From Paraspadella gotoi (lineage: Eukaryota > Chaetognatha): a DNA stretch of 64,000 nt. How positions within the stretch are numbered: position 1 is the first letter of the stretch; each line of letters opens with the position of its first letter. The translations under genes were made by a program, and so were the position numbers. The stretch covers positions 6,585,552 through 6,649,551 of the forward strand of contig CM119269.1 in NCBI GenBank assembly GCA_051294375.1, read 5' to 3'. Below the pieces are notes generated by a model. That model saw only the letters and a list, made by a program, of their open reading frames with translations, was not told where the DNA came from and searched no databases. Below, one piece after another: positions 36,055-47,053 of the stretch.

Positions 36055-37774
36055 ATTAATAGATAGATAGATTAAAAGATAGATGCATAGATTAATAGAT
36101 AGATTAATAAATATATAGATTAATAGATAGATAGACAGATAGATATATAGCTAGATAGAAAGATAGAAAGATAGATAGATAGATAGATTAATAGACAGAT
36201 AGATAGATTAATAGATAGATTTATAGATAGATTAATGAATATATAGATTAATTGATAGATAGATTGATAGATAATAGAAAGGCAAATCTAAAATCTTCAC
36301 ATGACTTACTTGTAACCACAACTGAAAAGGTCGAAACGTGGCCATGGTCGTCCCCCTCAATAAGGCGTTCATGATCCTCCGGAATTCCGGCATCCGGTCA
36401 TCGACGTCGCCGACGACGACGCGAGCCGCCGCCAAGACGCCGAATCCGACGCTGCAGGCGAGCGTTCCGACGCCGATGGCGACGCGCCGTGGCAGGAAAC
36501 AGCTGGCGACGGCGCCGATCAGCCGCGCCGGGAGATCGGAGAGCTGCAGCAGCAGAAAGTTGAGGAGCCTCGATCCCGGGAGATTGTTGAACGAGAAGGT
36601 GATCCCAATGTAGCAGAAGTTGCTATAGGCCCAGAAGAGACAGGCGAAAATGAGAGGTCCCAGTACTGGAGCGGAGCAGTTGGAAGAGCTCGTGCGTTCG
36701 GAAGAGACGCTCGAAGGCTTCGAAGATTCCTCGGAGGAATTTTTCAACATCGAGGAAGTCTCCTCCTCCTCATCAACTCCCTCGTCCGCGATTCGCTTGA
36801 AGAAATCCTTCTCGTCCAACTTCTTCCCGCGGGATTCGGCGACGCGTTGGAGAATCTGGAAGGCCTCGCGGTGACGACCCTTGCTGAGGAGCCAAGCCGG
36901 AGACTCTGGAGAGACGAGGATGGCCGGGATGACGAGGAGGTTGGAGCCGTAGAGGATGAGGAGGAGGGTGCGCCAATTTGGGAAGATGTAGCTGGGGAAG
37001 GATTGATGGGGAAGGATGGGGATTGGGGAAGGATGATGGGGATGGATGGGAAAGAATGATGGTGAATGATGGGAAACAAAACGACAATGGCCAGATCCAA
37101 AAATTAAGCAAGCTATTTTTTCTGTTAAATTTTAACAATATAAACAAGTCCCGACTTTCTATGTCAATTAAAATTCGTTGTCGCATAACAAAAACTGTTT
37201 TTCCTTAAATCTCAAACGCAACGAAAAGAAAGAATCATAACAATGTCTAACAATTTGTTCAAAATTAAGTTTAATGAATAAAAAGAAATATTTTAGATTA
37301 CTGTTTCTGTAATACTATCAGTAAAAATGGTAACAAAGGTCTCGCGTGTGATCTACGAATAAACAATAAAAATTAATTAATAATTAATAATGTTGATAAA
37401 AGGAAAAAAAGGCTATTGGAAAAGGAATAACGAAATAAAATGAAAACGGTTTGCATTAAAATGGGAAAAAAATTAAAATACAAGGGGAAAACATGGAATA
37501 CAAGTCGGACTCACGAGATCAAAGGCATCAGCAGCCCAGCCAGTGGCCACGCCGGATCGAGAGGTAAAGCGACGTTTCGATGTCGAGAGGAAAACAATTC
37601 GCTCTTGTAGGTGAGGAGGGAGAAGATGCCGACATAGCCGACGCCGAGGAGAAATCTGTACGCGTGGCAGAGTTTCAAAAAATAAGAACAATCATAGAAT
37701 ATGATTGATCGAGTCAGTTTCATCTCTACTAAATTTGTTAGGAAGTTGTGAAAGATGTTTTGCTCAAAAATTGT

Positions 37775-37816
<42 letters not shown>

Positions 37817-38456
37817 GCTGGCTAGGTATATGGAAATAAGAAGTCTGTGATAAATAGTCGTTACTAGTAGAATCCAATAATATTAACACAACATCTAAAA
37901 AAATTCGCAACGTTAACGGCCCAACAGCTTCACCGTCCACAAACCTGACGACGATGTAGTAATAAACGTTTGGGACCCACCAGACTTGTAGACCGACGAG
38001 CGCATTAAGCGTCGCCGCCGCCAAAACCACTCGACGTCGGCCAAAGACGTCGACGATATAGCCGACAAAAAGACTGGCCGACAAACCTCCGACGAAGAAC
38101 ATGGCCTCCATCAAGTTGACGAGCCACTCCCGATCGCAGACGAGTCTCCACTCGGCCGCTAGGGTGTTGGAGGTCGGCTCCTCGAAGGTCCAGTTGTCTC
38201 CCGGGCATCCGAGGGAGCAGATCTCGGCGCGGGTTAATCGAGAGGCGACGTCGGTCTCGTTGATGTTGCGGGGGAGGTTAAGGTAAGGTGCTTCGTGACC
38301 GCAGCGGAATCGCGGCTCGTACGAGGCCAACGCGTTGCCTTGGAAGAGAAAGCTTCTGTTGATGCAGCTGGCGGCGTTGATGAGAAAGACGCCGAGTGGA
38401 AACCAACCGACGACGCCAAAGTCTTGGAGGAGCGCGTCCAACTCTTTGGCGCCCAT
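35639..38456 (-). CDS. SLC22-type organic ion transporter (major facilitator)
   Basis: Exons 38456-37945, 37655-37515, 36991-36310 and 35935-35639 join in frame to about 543 residues, the usual SLC22 length. Visible family marks: large extracellular loop after the first helix with cysteines and an NxT site (NETD), WRLVCDREWLVNLMEAMFF before the second helix, GYIVDVFGRRR (the GXXXDXXGRRR loop 2-3 motif), PESPAWLLSKGR after helix 6, and FIPETRGRPLPQTLDD after helix 12. It should sit in the plasma membrane and move organic cations, anions or zwitterions; substrate cannot be predicted. Odd points: an acidic/Ser-rich stretch in the loop between helices 6 and 7, and a weakly conserved region around helices 10-11. 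The start Met is the only one that keeps the first helix. It lies head to head with the ALDH gene, 1.6 kb apart. Confidence 0.85.
35945..36290. repeat. (GATA)n microsatellite array
   Basis: About 345 bp of GATA with TTAATA and GAAA variants, filling almost all of the last SLC22 intron. Confidence 0.95.
37777..37811. repeat. (CT)n microsatellite
   Basis: Perfect CT run in SLC22 intron 1. Confidence 0.95.
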
Positions 38457-40041
38457 TATGGGTGGAACCGTCGGTGGGACCGAGAGCGAAGGATGGAAAT
38501 GTTAGTAGAATTGTCTTTGGTGGCGAATATGTAATGCTTAATGCTTGTATATCTAAAAGGCGGAAAAAATTACGCGTTATGTAATATTTTTTGGGGGTTT
38601 GTTTTTTTGTTTGTTTCGTCTCTTAAATTGTCTCATTCATTATTTCATTTTTATAGGTTTAATACTAATTGGTGCTCGGTGCAGTCATAAGATATCGCTA
38701 AGTTTTGGAATAAATTTTCGGAGAATCTTCAAGAAACTCGTTTAGCGACATAGTAATGCATGTGGATTGTGGATTGTGGATTGTGGAGCCAATTTAAAAC
38801 TAGAAAGTGGGAGATTAATTCTTTCGTATTTGTCGGTAGTTATAAAAATCTCTTGACTTATAGTAGAAAGTAGAAAGTTCGATTTTAATGCTTTTATTGT
38901 TGCTATCAAAATTACAATATTACTATATAATGATAAATTTTTTTTTAATCAATCTTAACTTTTTTGATGGATTCTGATAGAGCATAAAAAGTTAAATAAA
39001 AAATATAACTACAACTTTCAAAAATTTTTATGTTTTCCTGGTCAAAATTAAGAAAAAGTAATAAAATTATGATGATGATGATTATAAATAGTTTTTCATA
39101 TTTTTCACCCACTTATTATCAAAATATCGAAAAAAGAATTATACTTAGTGTAGACAACTTTTTGCAAGCTACCTGAATCTGATCTTAAAAATAAAAAAAA
39201 TCCTAAAAAAATTTTAAGCCTTTCCTATTTAGAAATAAATATTAAAAAATTAATATATGGAGTATGGATGTCTAAATTTTCGTTTGAGCAGGTGTTTAAT
39301 TAAAATTTCTTAACCACCTTACTGAGTTAAGCTCCCCCTACTCATAGACGAGAGCATCGAACCGATTTAGCAACGGCCAAAGAAATGTCAATTTTCTATC
39401 AATAATGAAAAAAATATTTGAAATAAAACCGTATAATTAATCTACAGCACAGAAGTCATATTTTTAACGAGGTTTGCTCTCTTCGCCAACCACCATGGTT
39501 CCCCCTTTTCACTCAATTACTAAAAGGGTCCGCGAACTTAGACTCAAAAGACTGAATATGATCCTTATTCGATTCCAGTGTTTCAGATTAAATGAAAAAA
39601 AGAAAGAAAGAAAGAAAATATCTGGTAAGGGGTTGTCTCGAGAATCGAGATACGAGTCATCGAAACCAGTTTCAACCAGCTTTTTTTCCGACCCTTGTCG
39701 CCTTTTTGGCATTTAATGTTTGGATCGACTAAAAAAAACTTTTTTCCATTTTTTTTATTTTTTACAAAAATCACGTTCACTCTCGCTTCTGTTGCGTTTG
39801 ATCCGAGTTCGATTCGATTAGTCCAAACAACAACAACAACGACAACGACAACGATCGCCCCCCCAAAAAACCAGTTCCAAAGTTCTCACTCTGTCACTTT
39901 TTGAGTCGATCTCGACTTTGAAGTTAAATCTAAATTTTTCGCTCGAACAAACTGAAACAAACTGAATAAACTGAAATTATAAAAATATTTCAACGAACTA
40001 AATAATATTTTAACTCGGTTTAGTTCGCAGTGCAAGCAAAC
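38457..40041. other. Divergent intergenic region between SLC22 and ALDH8A1 genes
   Basis: AT-rich; must hold both promoters. No clear TATA or initiator motif can be assigned. 39050-39360 is a diverged copy of sequence in the repeated blocks at the window's left (about 4130-4400, continuing to about 4890-4950; also 14560-14790), sharing TAGTTTTTCATATTTTTCAC and GTGTAGACAACTTTTTG. A CAACAACAACAA run at 39828-39855 is probably in the ALDH 5' leader. Confidence 0.6.
39050..39360. repeat. Dispersed AT-rich repeat, third copy of a left-end sequence
   Basis: Aligns to about 4130-4400 and 14560-14790, and its 3' end aligns to sequence near 4889-4960. It lies outside the misassembled block, so the family is truly dispersed. 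Class unknown. Confidence 0.65.
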
Positions 40042-43000
40042 ATGTCGGATAAGTTGACAAAATTGCAGAATTTCATCGGCGGGAATTTCGTGGAATGCGA
40101 CAGACACTTGGACAGCGTCAATCCGTCCACCGGAAAGGTAAGTTCCAAGAGGGCTGTGAAGGTGAGGGTTGTCCTTAAAAGTTAAAACTTAAGTAAGAAA
40201 TTTCACTCCGCTTTACTAAGGTTCTTATTAGTAATAATGTATACGTACGGAAATGCATGAAAATTTCGATAAAATTACTTATCAAAAAACGATTTTAATT
40301 TTAATTTTTTACACTAACAACGATGTTAAAGTTGAAAACAAAACTCTTTCTTCGTAAGGTACACGCCCTGGTTCCCGACAGCGGCGCAGGCGAAGCCGAC
40401 GCCGCTGTCGCCGCTGCCAAAGCGGCGTTCCCGGCGTGGGCAGCGACGCCGGTTGCGCAACGATCGGCGTTTCTCAACAAAATCGCGGACAAGATCGAAG
40501 AAAATTTGGAAGAATTTGCGAGGGTAAAGTAAAAAGTTGATCCATAAACTTATCGGCTTTTAATCAATGAAAAGAGACATTATTTTTTGATAAAATATCA
40601 TGCATAAATCATAAACGTACCAATGAAAACTGAATAGATATAGATAGATGAATAAATAAATATTACTGATAGATATATAACTTAATATTCAACGGAAAGG
40701 ACAATAAAAAAATCTTATTCCTTTCCGTTAATCTCAAACGCAACGAAACGAAAGAAAATTACACAATAACTACACTTACACAATAACAATAACACAATAA
40801 CTTCGAATTATATTATATTTTTGACTAGTTTATGAACATGTCTTTTCTTTAACCATTGAAAAGGCGGAGTCCATAGACCAAGGAAAAACGATCAGCTTCG
40901 CCCGCCAAGTGGACATTCCACGTTCCGTCTACAACTTCCGGTTTTTCGCCACCGCAGTTTTACATCAAATCAACGAGTCTTCCTTCTTGCAGGACAAGAA
41001 GTCAGTTTCACCTCTTGTAGCTGGTGACATTTATATTTATTTTTTACGATATCATTGTTCGTGATATATAGAAGCGATGTTTTTAAGTACTTAATATTGT
41101 TTTTTTTTCCCCTATTTTTTCTATTCCTCCTCTCAATTCAGCGCCTTAAACTACGTAGAAAGGACACCAGTGGGCGTGGCTGCGCTTATTAGCCCGTGGA
41201 ACCTCCCCCTCTACCTCTTGACATTCAAAATGGCGCCGGCGTTGGCGACCGGAAACACCGTCGTCGCGAAACCGTCGGAATTGGCGTCGATGACCGCGTG
41301 GCTGATGTGTCGGGTCATTCAGGTCAGACGGTAAAGGGGTTAGAGTGGTTAGAGGGTTATGGACTCATAGGTTTAACGGGTTAGAGGATAACGGGTCAGA
41401 GGGCATAAGGTCAACGAGTAAGGGAATCAATGAATCGCGTGCTCAATAGGTCAAATGGTCATAGGTGCAGAGGGTCAATGGGTCAACGAGTCGGAGAAGC
41501 ATTGTAGGTTCAATAGGTCGTTGGGTCAGAGGGACAATGAAGGTGCCCCGGGTTTAATGGAAACTGATTCACTCGGTAAATATTTTTTTCCCCGCAGGAG
41601 GTCGGTCTACCGTCAGGAGTCGTTAATGTAGTTTTCGGAACAGGTTCGTACTTATTTATTTAAGTTTTTATGAGGTGATGTTATTCATCGCAATTCGCAA
41701 GATAACAACAGAGTACAGACGCATACACAATTTACACAATTATACTTTAATAACAATAATCGTAATAAACAATCGGTTAATTTTCTTCTTTTTTTTTTCA
41801 TTTTTCAGGTCCTTCTGTAGGATCCGCTCTCGTCAGTAACGACGACGTCTCGCTAGTTTCTTTCACCGGTAACGAATATGGGATCTGATACGGAGAAATA
41901 AGAGAGACCAATAGTTGAATATGCGTACATTAATAAATGGATTAAGGAAGGTTTGGCTGGTTTGCTCAGTAAATTTTCTCTCTTACTGGCGTTGTCGACA
42001 TTCCTCCCCACTCCCCAGTATTAAATCTGACGCAACTTTAATAAAAAAAAAAAAGGGCCTAAAAAAAAAACCCTCATATTCTCCCGCAAAAAAGGAAGCA
42101 CGGTCACTGGAGCCAAAATTCGCTCAACTTGCGCCAACTCCTGCAAGAAGCTTTCGCTGGAGCTAGGAGGCAAAAATCCTGCGATAATTTTCGCCGATTG
42201 CGACGTTGATGACGCCGTCGCCACGTCAGTGAGGTCATCCTTTGCCAATCAGGTGGCGTTGGTGTGAGCTTGGGTGGAGTGTGGATGGGGTCTGGCTGGA
42301 GTGGTAGGGTTATATCTAGAGCCAGACTGGGCTGGGGCTTGAGTGACACTACAGTGAGAATTTAATGTGACTAAAGTAAGATTGTAAAACCAGCTGAAGT
42401 GGAACTGCGCTCGGGATAGATTAAGTCGGAGGTCGGCTAGAGTGAGATTGAGATTAGTCTGTACGATTTGCGGTCAGCGAGAGTGGAAAAGCGGTTAGTG
42501 GAGGAAGGGGTCAGACTAGGATAGGATTATAGATAGACCCGCCGCGAATGGGACTGAAATTTATGATCTGTGCGGCTAGTTTCTGAAAAAAACAAGAACG
42601 GTAATTAAAATGTGTTGCGCCACCCTGACTGCCCTATCACGAGTATTTCTCGTGACATAACATGACTATAATAACTTTCTTAACCCGTGTATTGATGACA
42701 TGCACTGCATCAAAATTTCGTCTTTTATTCTATTTTAGTTCTAGGATTTCCAGGAGGCGGCGCTTGCAGTCCCTTAGATATGATATTTTTTCCTGTCATA
42801 ACAAAAGAGCAACCAAATATAAAGAAATTATTTGCATTTTGAATGTAATTGGGACAAACCCACGGACAGACATACCGACCGACCGACCGAAAAGTGACTT
42901 ATATTGTTGCTCCGCGAGTACTCGCGGCGCAAATAAAAAAGACTTGCTTTAGTCTCAGGATGTAGGTTTAACGAGATCGCTGAGTCGGCATATCAAGTCG

Positions 43001-44437
43001 CGCCATAAAACCCTTACCTTCTCCCTTACCCAAAGGGCGAAATCTGTCTCTGCACGAGTCGCATTTTCGTAGAGAATTCTATCTTCGACGATTTCGTCGC
43101 CAAATTCGTCGCCGCCTCTCGAAGGATGAAGGTCGGTCCGCCGCTGGACGAGAACACGCAGGTCGGGGCTTTGAACTCCAAGGCGCACATGGAGAAGGTG
43201 AGGCATGGCAGAGGGGAATGTTGGAGTCTTTTTTGAGAATGGAGAAGGTGAGGCATGGTAGAGAGGTCGTATCAGAGAATGGAGAAATGTGAGGCTTGGC
43301 GGGAGGGCCCGTTTTTGGCTTTTTCCTAATATTTGGTTGGGACTTGCCATGGTGAGGATAGGACAAAGAACCTGTTAAATGCTCAAAGGATCTTTTGAAA
43401 TGATCTCTATTCACATTGTGAAATTGTGTCATTTTAATTCTTTAAGACAAGGAGATATCTGTTGAAAAACTCGGCCGGACAATTTTCAAATTTTAAACCC
43501 ACAACTGCTCCACATTCCGCACCGACCGATTCATCAAGGTTCTCCGCTTCATCGATCTGGCGCGGGCGGAAGGCTGCGGTGTCCTCTGCGGCGCCGGCGT
43601 CGACCCGCTCGATCTGCCCGTCGAATTCCGCGGCGGCTTCTTCGTCCCTCCGACCGTCTTAGTGGGCGTGGCTGACGAATCAAAGTGTATGAAGGTGGGA
43701 GGAAGTCGATTTAATATTTATTTACGTTCTATCTAACTATCAATATATATCTCTATATATCTATTCTTTATCTCAAGACTTTATGTATCTTTATGTATCT
43801 ACGCAGGAAGAAATCTTCGGTCCAGTGACTTGCATCGTTCCCTTCGAATCGGAGGAAGAAGCGGTGAGTGAAAGGGAATACAATCAACACGACAAATTAT
43901 ATTCTGTGAAATGAGTTCTCGTCTGAGAAACGATTCACGATTCACGATTCAGATCTGGAGAGCGAACGACGTCGTCTACGGTCTTTGCGCCACCGTCTTC
44001 TCGCGGGACGTCAAACGCTGTCATAGAGTCGCAAGGAAGCTGGAGGTAAAACGGATGAAAGAAACGAAATAATGATGTCATATTAAAACAATTAACTTTG
44101 ACATTAGGATCAAAACATATTTTGAATAATGTGAATCAACATTTCACACTCTAAAGTACCCGCGCTGCGCAGATTTGGATGTATCGAGTCACTTTTTCCC
44201 ACTATTCATTGTCTACTCACTGTCACTACTCCGGGTCTCTTTTCGGCCATTTCTCAGGGTTATTACATGATCTTCAAACCTTGTCTTCAGGCCGGGACCG
44301 TCTGGGTCAACTGTTGGATGGTTCGCGATCTCAACATGCCCTTCGGCGGCGTCAAGAGTTCCGGCGAAGGGAGAGAAGGGTTCAAAGATTCTTTGGAGTT
44401 TTACACGCAGTCAAAAACGGTCTGCGTCAAGTTGTGA
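40042..44437 (+). CDS. ALDH8A1: ALDH8A1-like aldehyde dehydrogenase (2-aminomuconic semialdehyde dehydrogenase)
   Basis: Cytosolic NAD-dependent enzyme oxidising 2-aminomuconic semialdehyde in the kynurenine branch of tryptophan breakdown (family knowledge). Exons: 40042-40137, 40359-40523, 40864-41000, 41142-41322, 41598-41643, 41809-41868, 42095-42252, 43036-43197, 43539-43694, 43807-43863, 43953-44045, 44291-44437. All junctions are GT/AG and in phase, giving 485 residues (human ALDH8A1 has 487). Visible marks: [25 protein letters not shown] (oxyanion-hole Asn), AKPSE, FTGSTVTG (cofactor loop), [12 protein letters not shown] (general-base Glu), GEICLCTSR (catalytic Cys), [24 protein letters not shown]. 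Similarity to ALDH8A1 is much closer than to ALDH1/2. Nothing is missing, so it should be active. Intron 8 begins with a tandem repeat of the exon end and donor. Confidence 0.93.
43189..43300 (+). repeat. Tandem repeat of an exon end plus 5' splice site
   Basis: The 20 bases ATGGAGAAGGTGAGGCATGG at 43189-43208 (9 exonic, 11 intronic) recur exactly at 43239-43258, and a third degenerate unit starts at 43279. Spacing is 50 then 40 bp. Confidence 0.9.
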
Positions 44438-47053
44438 ATTTGGCTTTCGCAACTAATAGTTCAATGTATTTTTATTTACAAGTTTTATTTACAGTTTTTA
44501 TAAGAAAAAAAAATTGATCCCTTTATCAGTATTTTGACACAGATAATAATGTAGAGTTGTTATGTTTGAATTTGTATTTTATAAGGTTTACCGAGATTAA
44601 TTGAAGATGTGGAATTCATCGAAGGCCGCCTTGCTTATTTAACTTATTTACTAGGGTAACTATTATTTCTCCTAATTTTTTTTTTTCAATGTTGAAATTT
44701 TTATTTTCAATAGATTTTAAAAGGAAAACGTGATTATGATTTAGTATTATTCATAATATAAACAAAATATTTTTATTCTGGCTTGTGTTTTATTTACTAC
44801 AGTGTCTCATTGATTAAAAAGATGAAGCATTAAAAAAAATTAATAGTTTTAATAGGAACTGAAGGTCCTATAAAAATTTTACTTCTTCAAAAATTTAATA
44901 TCCCAGGAAAATTGTTAAAACATATTATGATTTTTCATTAATGACTTTCTGACAGAAATGATGTGTGATATCTATTAGAAAACTAGGACAGATAGTAATC
45001 TAACCTTGTGTTGTATAGATGCTCCCTCTATTTCCAGAAGACAACACTGACTTCCCCTTCCCAAATTGAATTATTAGATAAATAAAACATTTTTAAGAAA
45101 GAAAGCAATATATGTTAGATTAAATAATAAGATTAAATACTAAATCCTTCATAAAATATAAAAATAGAAAATAGTGAAACAAGTAATTTGCAAATTTTCA
45201 TAAAAACAATCCTAAATGTTTCATAAACACTATCCTAGCTAGAATTTTGTGAATTGGTTGGAAAGAAAAGTCAAGTAGTTTACTATTAGTATCTTTGACT
45301 TTCGTTGATGCTATGAAAATATGTTTAGGATCTTCCCGGTCGGTTATTTTTTGTTCTACTTCTCATTTAAGTAAGAAGACAGAGGTCAAGGCATGCTCTT
45401 TCTTCTTGGAATCGTGGTCTGTCGAATACACTCCTGTCACCACATTTAATTAAGTAGACAGAGATTTCAACATGAAACCAAGGTGGATTTTAGTCTCAGA
45501 AGAGTCACAAGCAAAGACGGCGTCAGAATTTGAGACAGATGGATTCAATACAAAATGGTCAAGTATTTATAGCATAAAATCGGATCATCGACACGGGCTC
45601 GTTTTCCGATGGCATGAAGCCCCTCTTCTCATTGGTCCATTCCGATGATGATTCGTCCAATCAGAGAGTCCTCGGCGGATTTCATTCGAGTCGCGGATCT
45701 TATCTATTCTATCTGCGATGTTCTTATGATCACAAACATGAAAAAAGAAGTTAATGAAAATTTTAGCGAGTCAGTAATATTGATATGGAATCTTAGTGAT
45801 GACGTCATTGTACTCTACAATAAATCCACTATTGTCTTTCCCTAAATAGTTTTGCAGTGTCTCTCGGGCCGATACATTATCTCGCTATTCAATGCCGTGA
45901 TGGCGAAATGTCATATCCAAGGGTCAACTCGCGAGGGAGCCGCCTCTGATGGCCGGACAACATGGTTTGTGGAGGATGAATTCCTTGGTCCAGTAAAATG
46001 TGGGTTAGGGGATAAGCCCAAGAATATTTGGGAATCACAATGAAATTGAAATTCAAAATTTCTTAATTTTTGACTATCATAGTTTTAAAAAATAATAATA
46101 ATAATAATAATAATATAATATTTTTATAATTTAAATATAGTCAATTTTTCATTTTGATTGTAATTGTTTTTTTGTTTTTTTTTGTGCCACCGAAAAAATT
46201 ATGAACAATCAGAAACTACCAGTCTACCAGTTCTTTTATTCGTCGAACAATTGATGAAGCGAACAAAATAATTCGGTCGACCTTCGTTTCTAATTATTTT
46301 TATTAAACCGTATTCGTTATTCTCGATGTCGTCAGCGAAATAAAAATAATCCTTCCGCAGCGAAATTACGAATGAATTTGTCGCAAGAAGAAGATTCGGT
46401 CAAAGTTTTTTTAGGTTAATATCTTTCGTAATATAATTTGACTTTTTTTGGCTTCCACAATCCTTTTCTCTTTTTAGCCTTCTTTTTGCGTCTTACGCTT
46501 ACAGTTTCAGCTTTTGTTTTCGTTTCTTCTCTGTTTCATCAATTTATCCGCCATTCTAATGTCGAACTACTTTCGTCATCTTCATCTCAGCCATCCGTTT
46601 TGTTCTCTTTGGTCACCGTCGTTTGTACTTACCTTTGTTTGACCCGAGACTCACCCTGCGACGGAATACAAAGAAGAGTCTCTCTCTTTCTCGGATTTTT
46701 TTTTCCTTAGTTCGGTCGCTTGTCCTCATGTATCTACATCCATTAAGAAGCCCAAAAACAGTTGGCGACTAGTCATATTTTTCTTTGAATTAAGAAGTAG
46801 AGCAGTTGAGAAGAAAAATAGTGAAAACGCTAAATGAACGCTAAATTGATTAGTCACACACACACTCTCTCTCTCTCTGTATGTGTGTGTCGTAGGAAAC
46901 TTCCGGCAAATTCATCTATTACTCGACTTTCATCGTAATAAGTTCAACAGATAGTGAATTCGTCCATAAATTTGTCTTAAATCGGACTGAATACAATTGA
47001 GATCGGACATCTAAATTCCGTTATATGCCTAATAGTAACCAAAATAATAAAAA
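44438..47053. other. Intergenic region upstream of the ligand-gated channel
   Basis: No coding region I can support. A perfect CRE-type palindrome TGACGTCA lies at 45800-45807. (AAT)n occurs at 46090-46113 and a CA/CT run at 46856-46890. ORFs of 60-90 codons here have no family resemblance. Confidence 0.5.

Noticed and set aside
45852-46043. 63-codon plus frame as a small gene
   Set aside because: No splice sites, domain, or composition unlike its surroundings.
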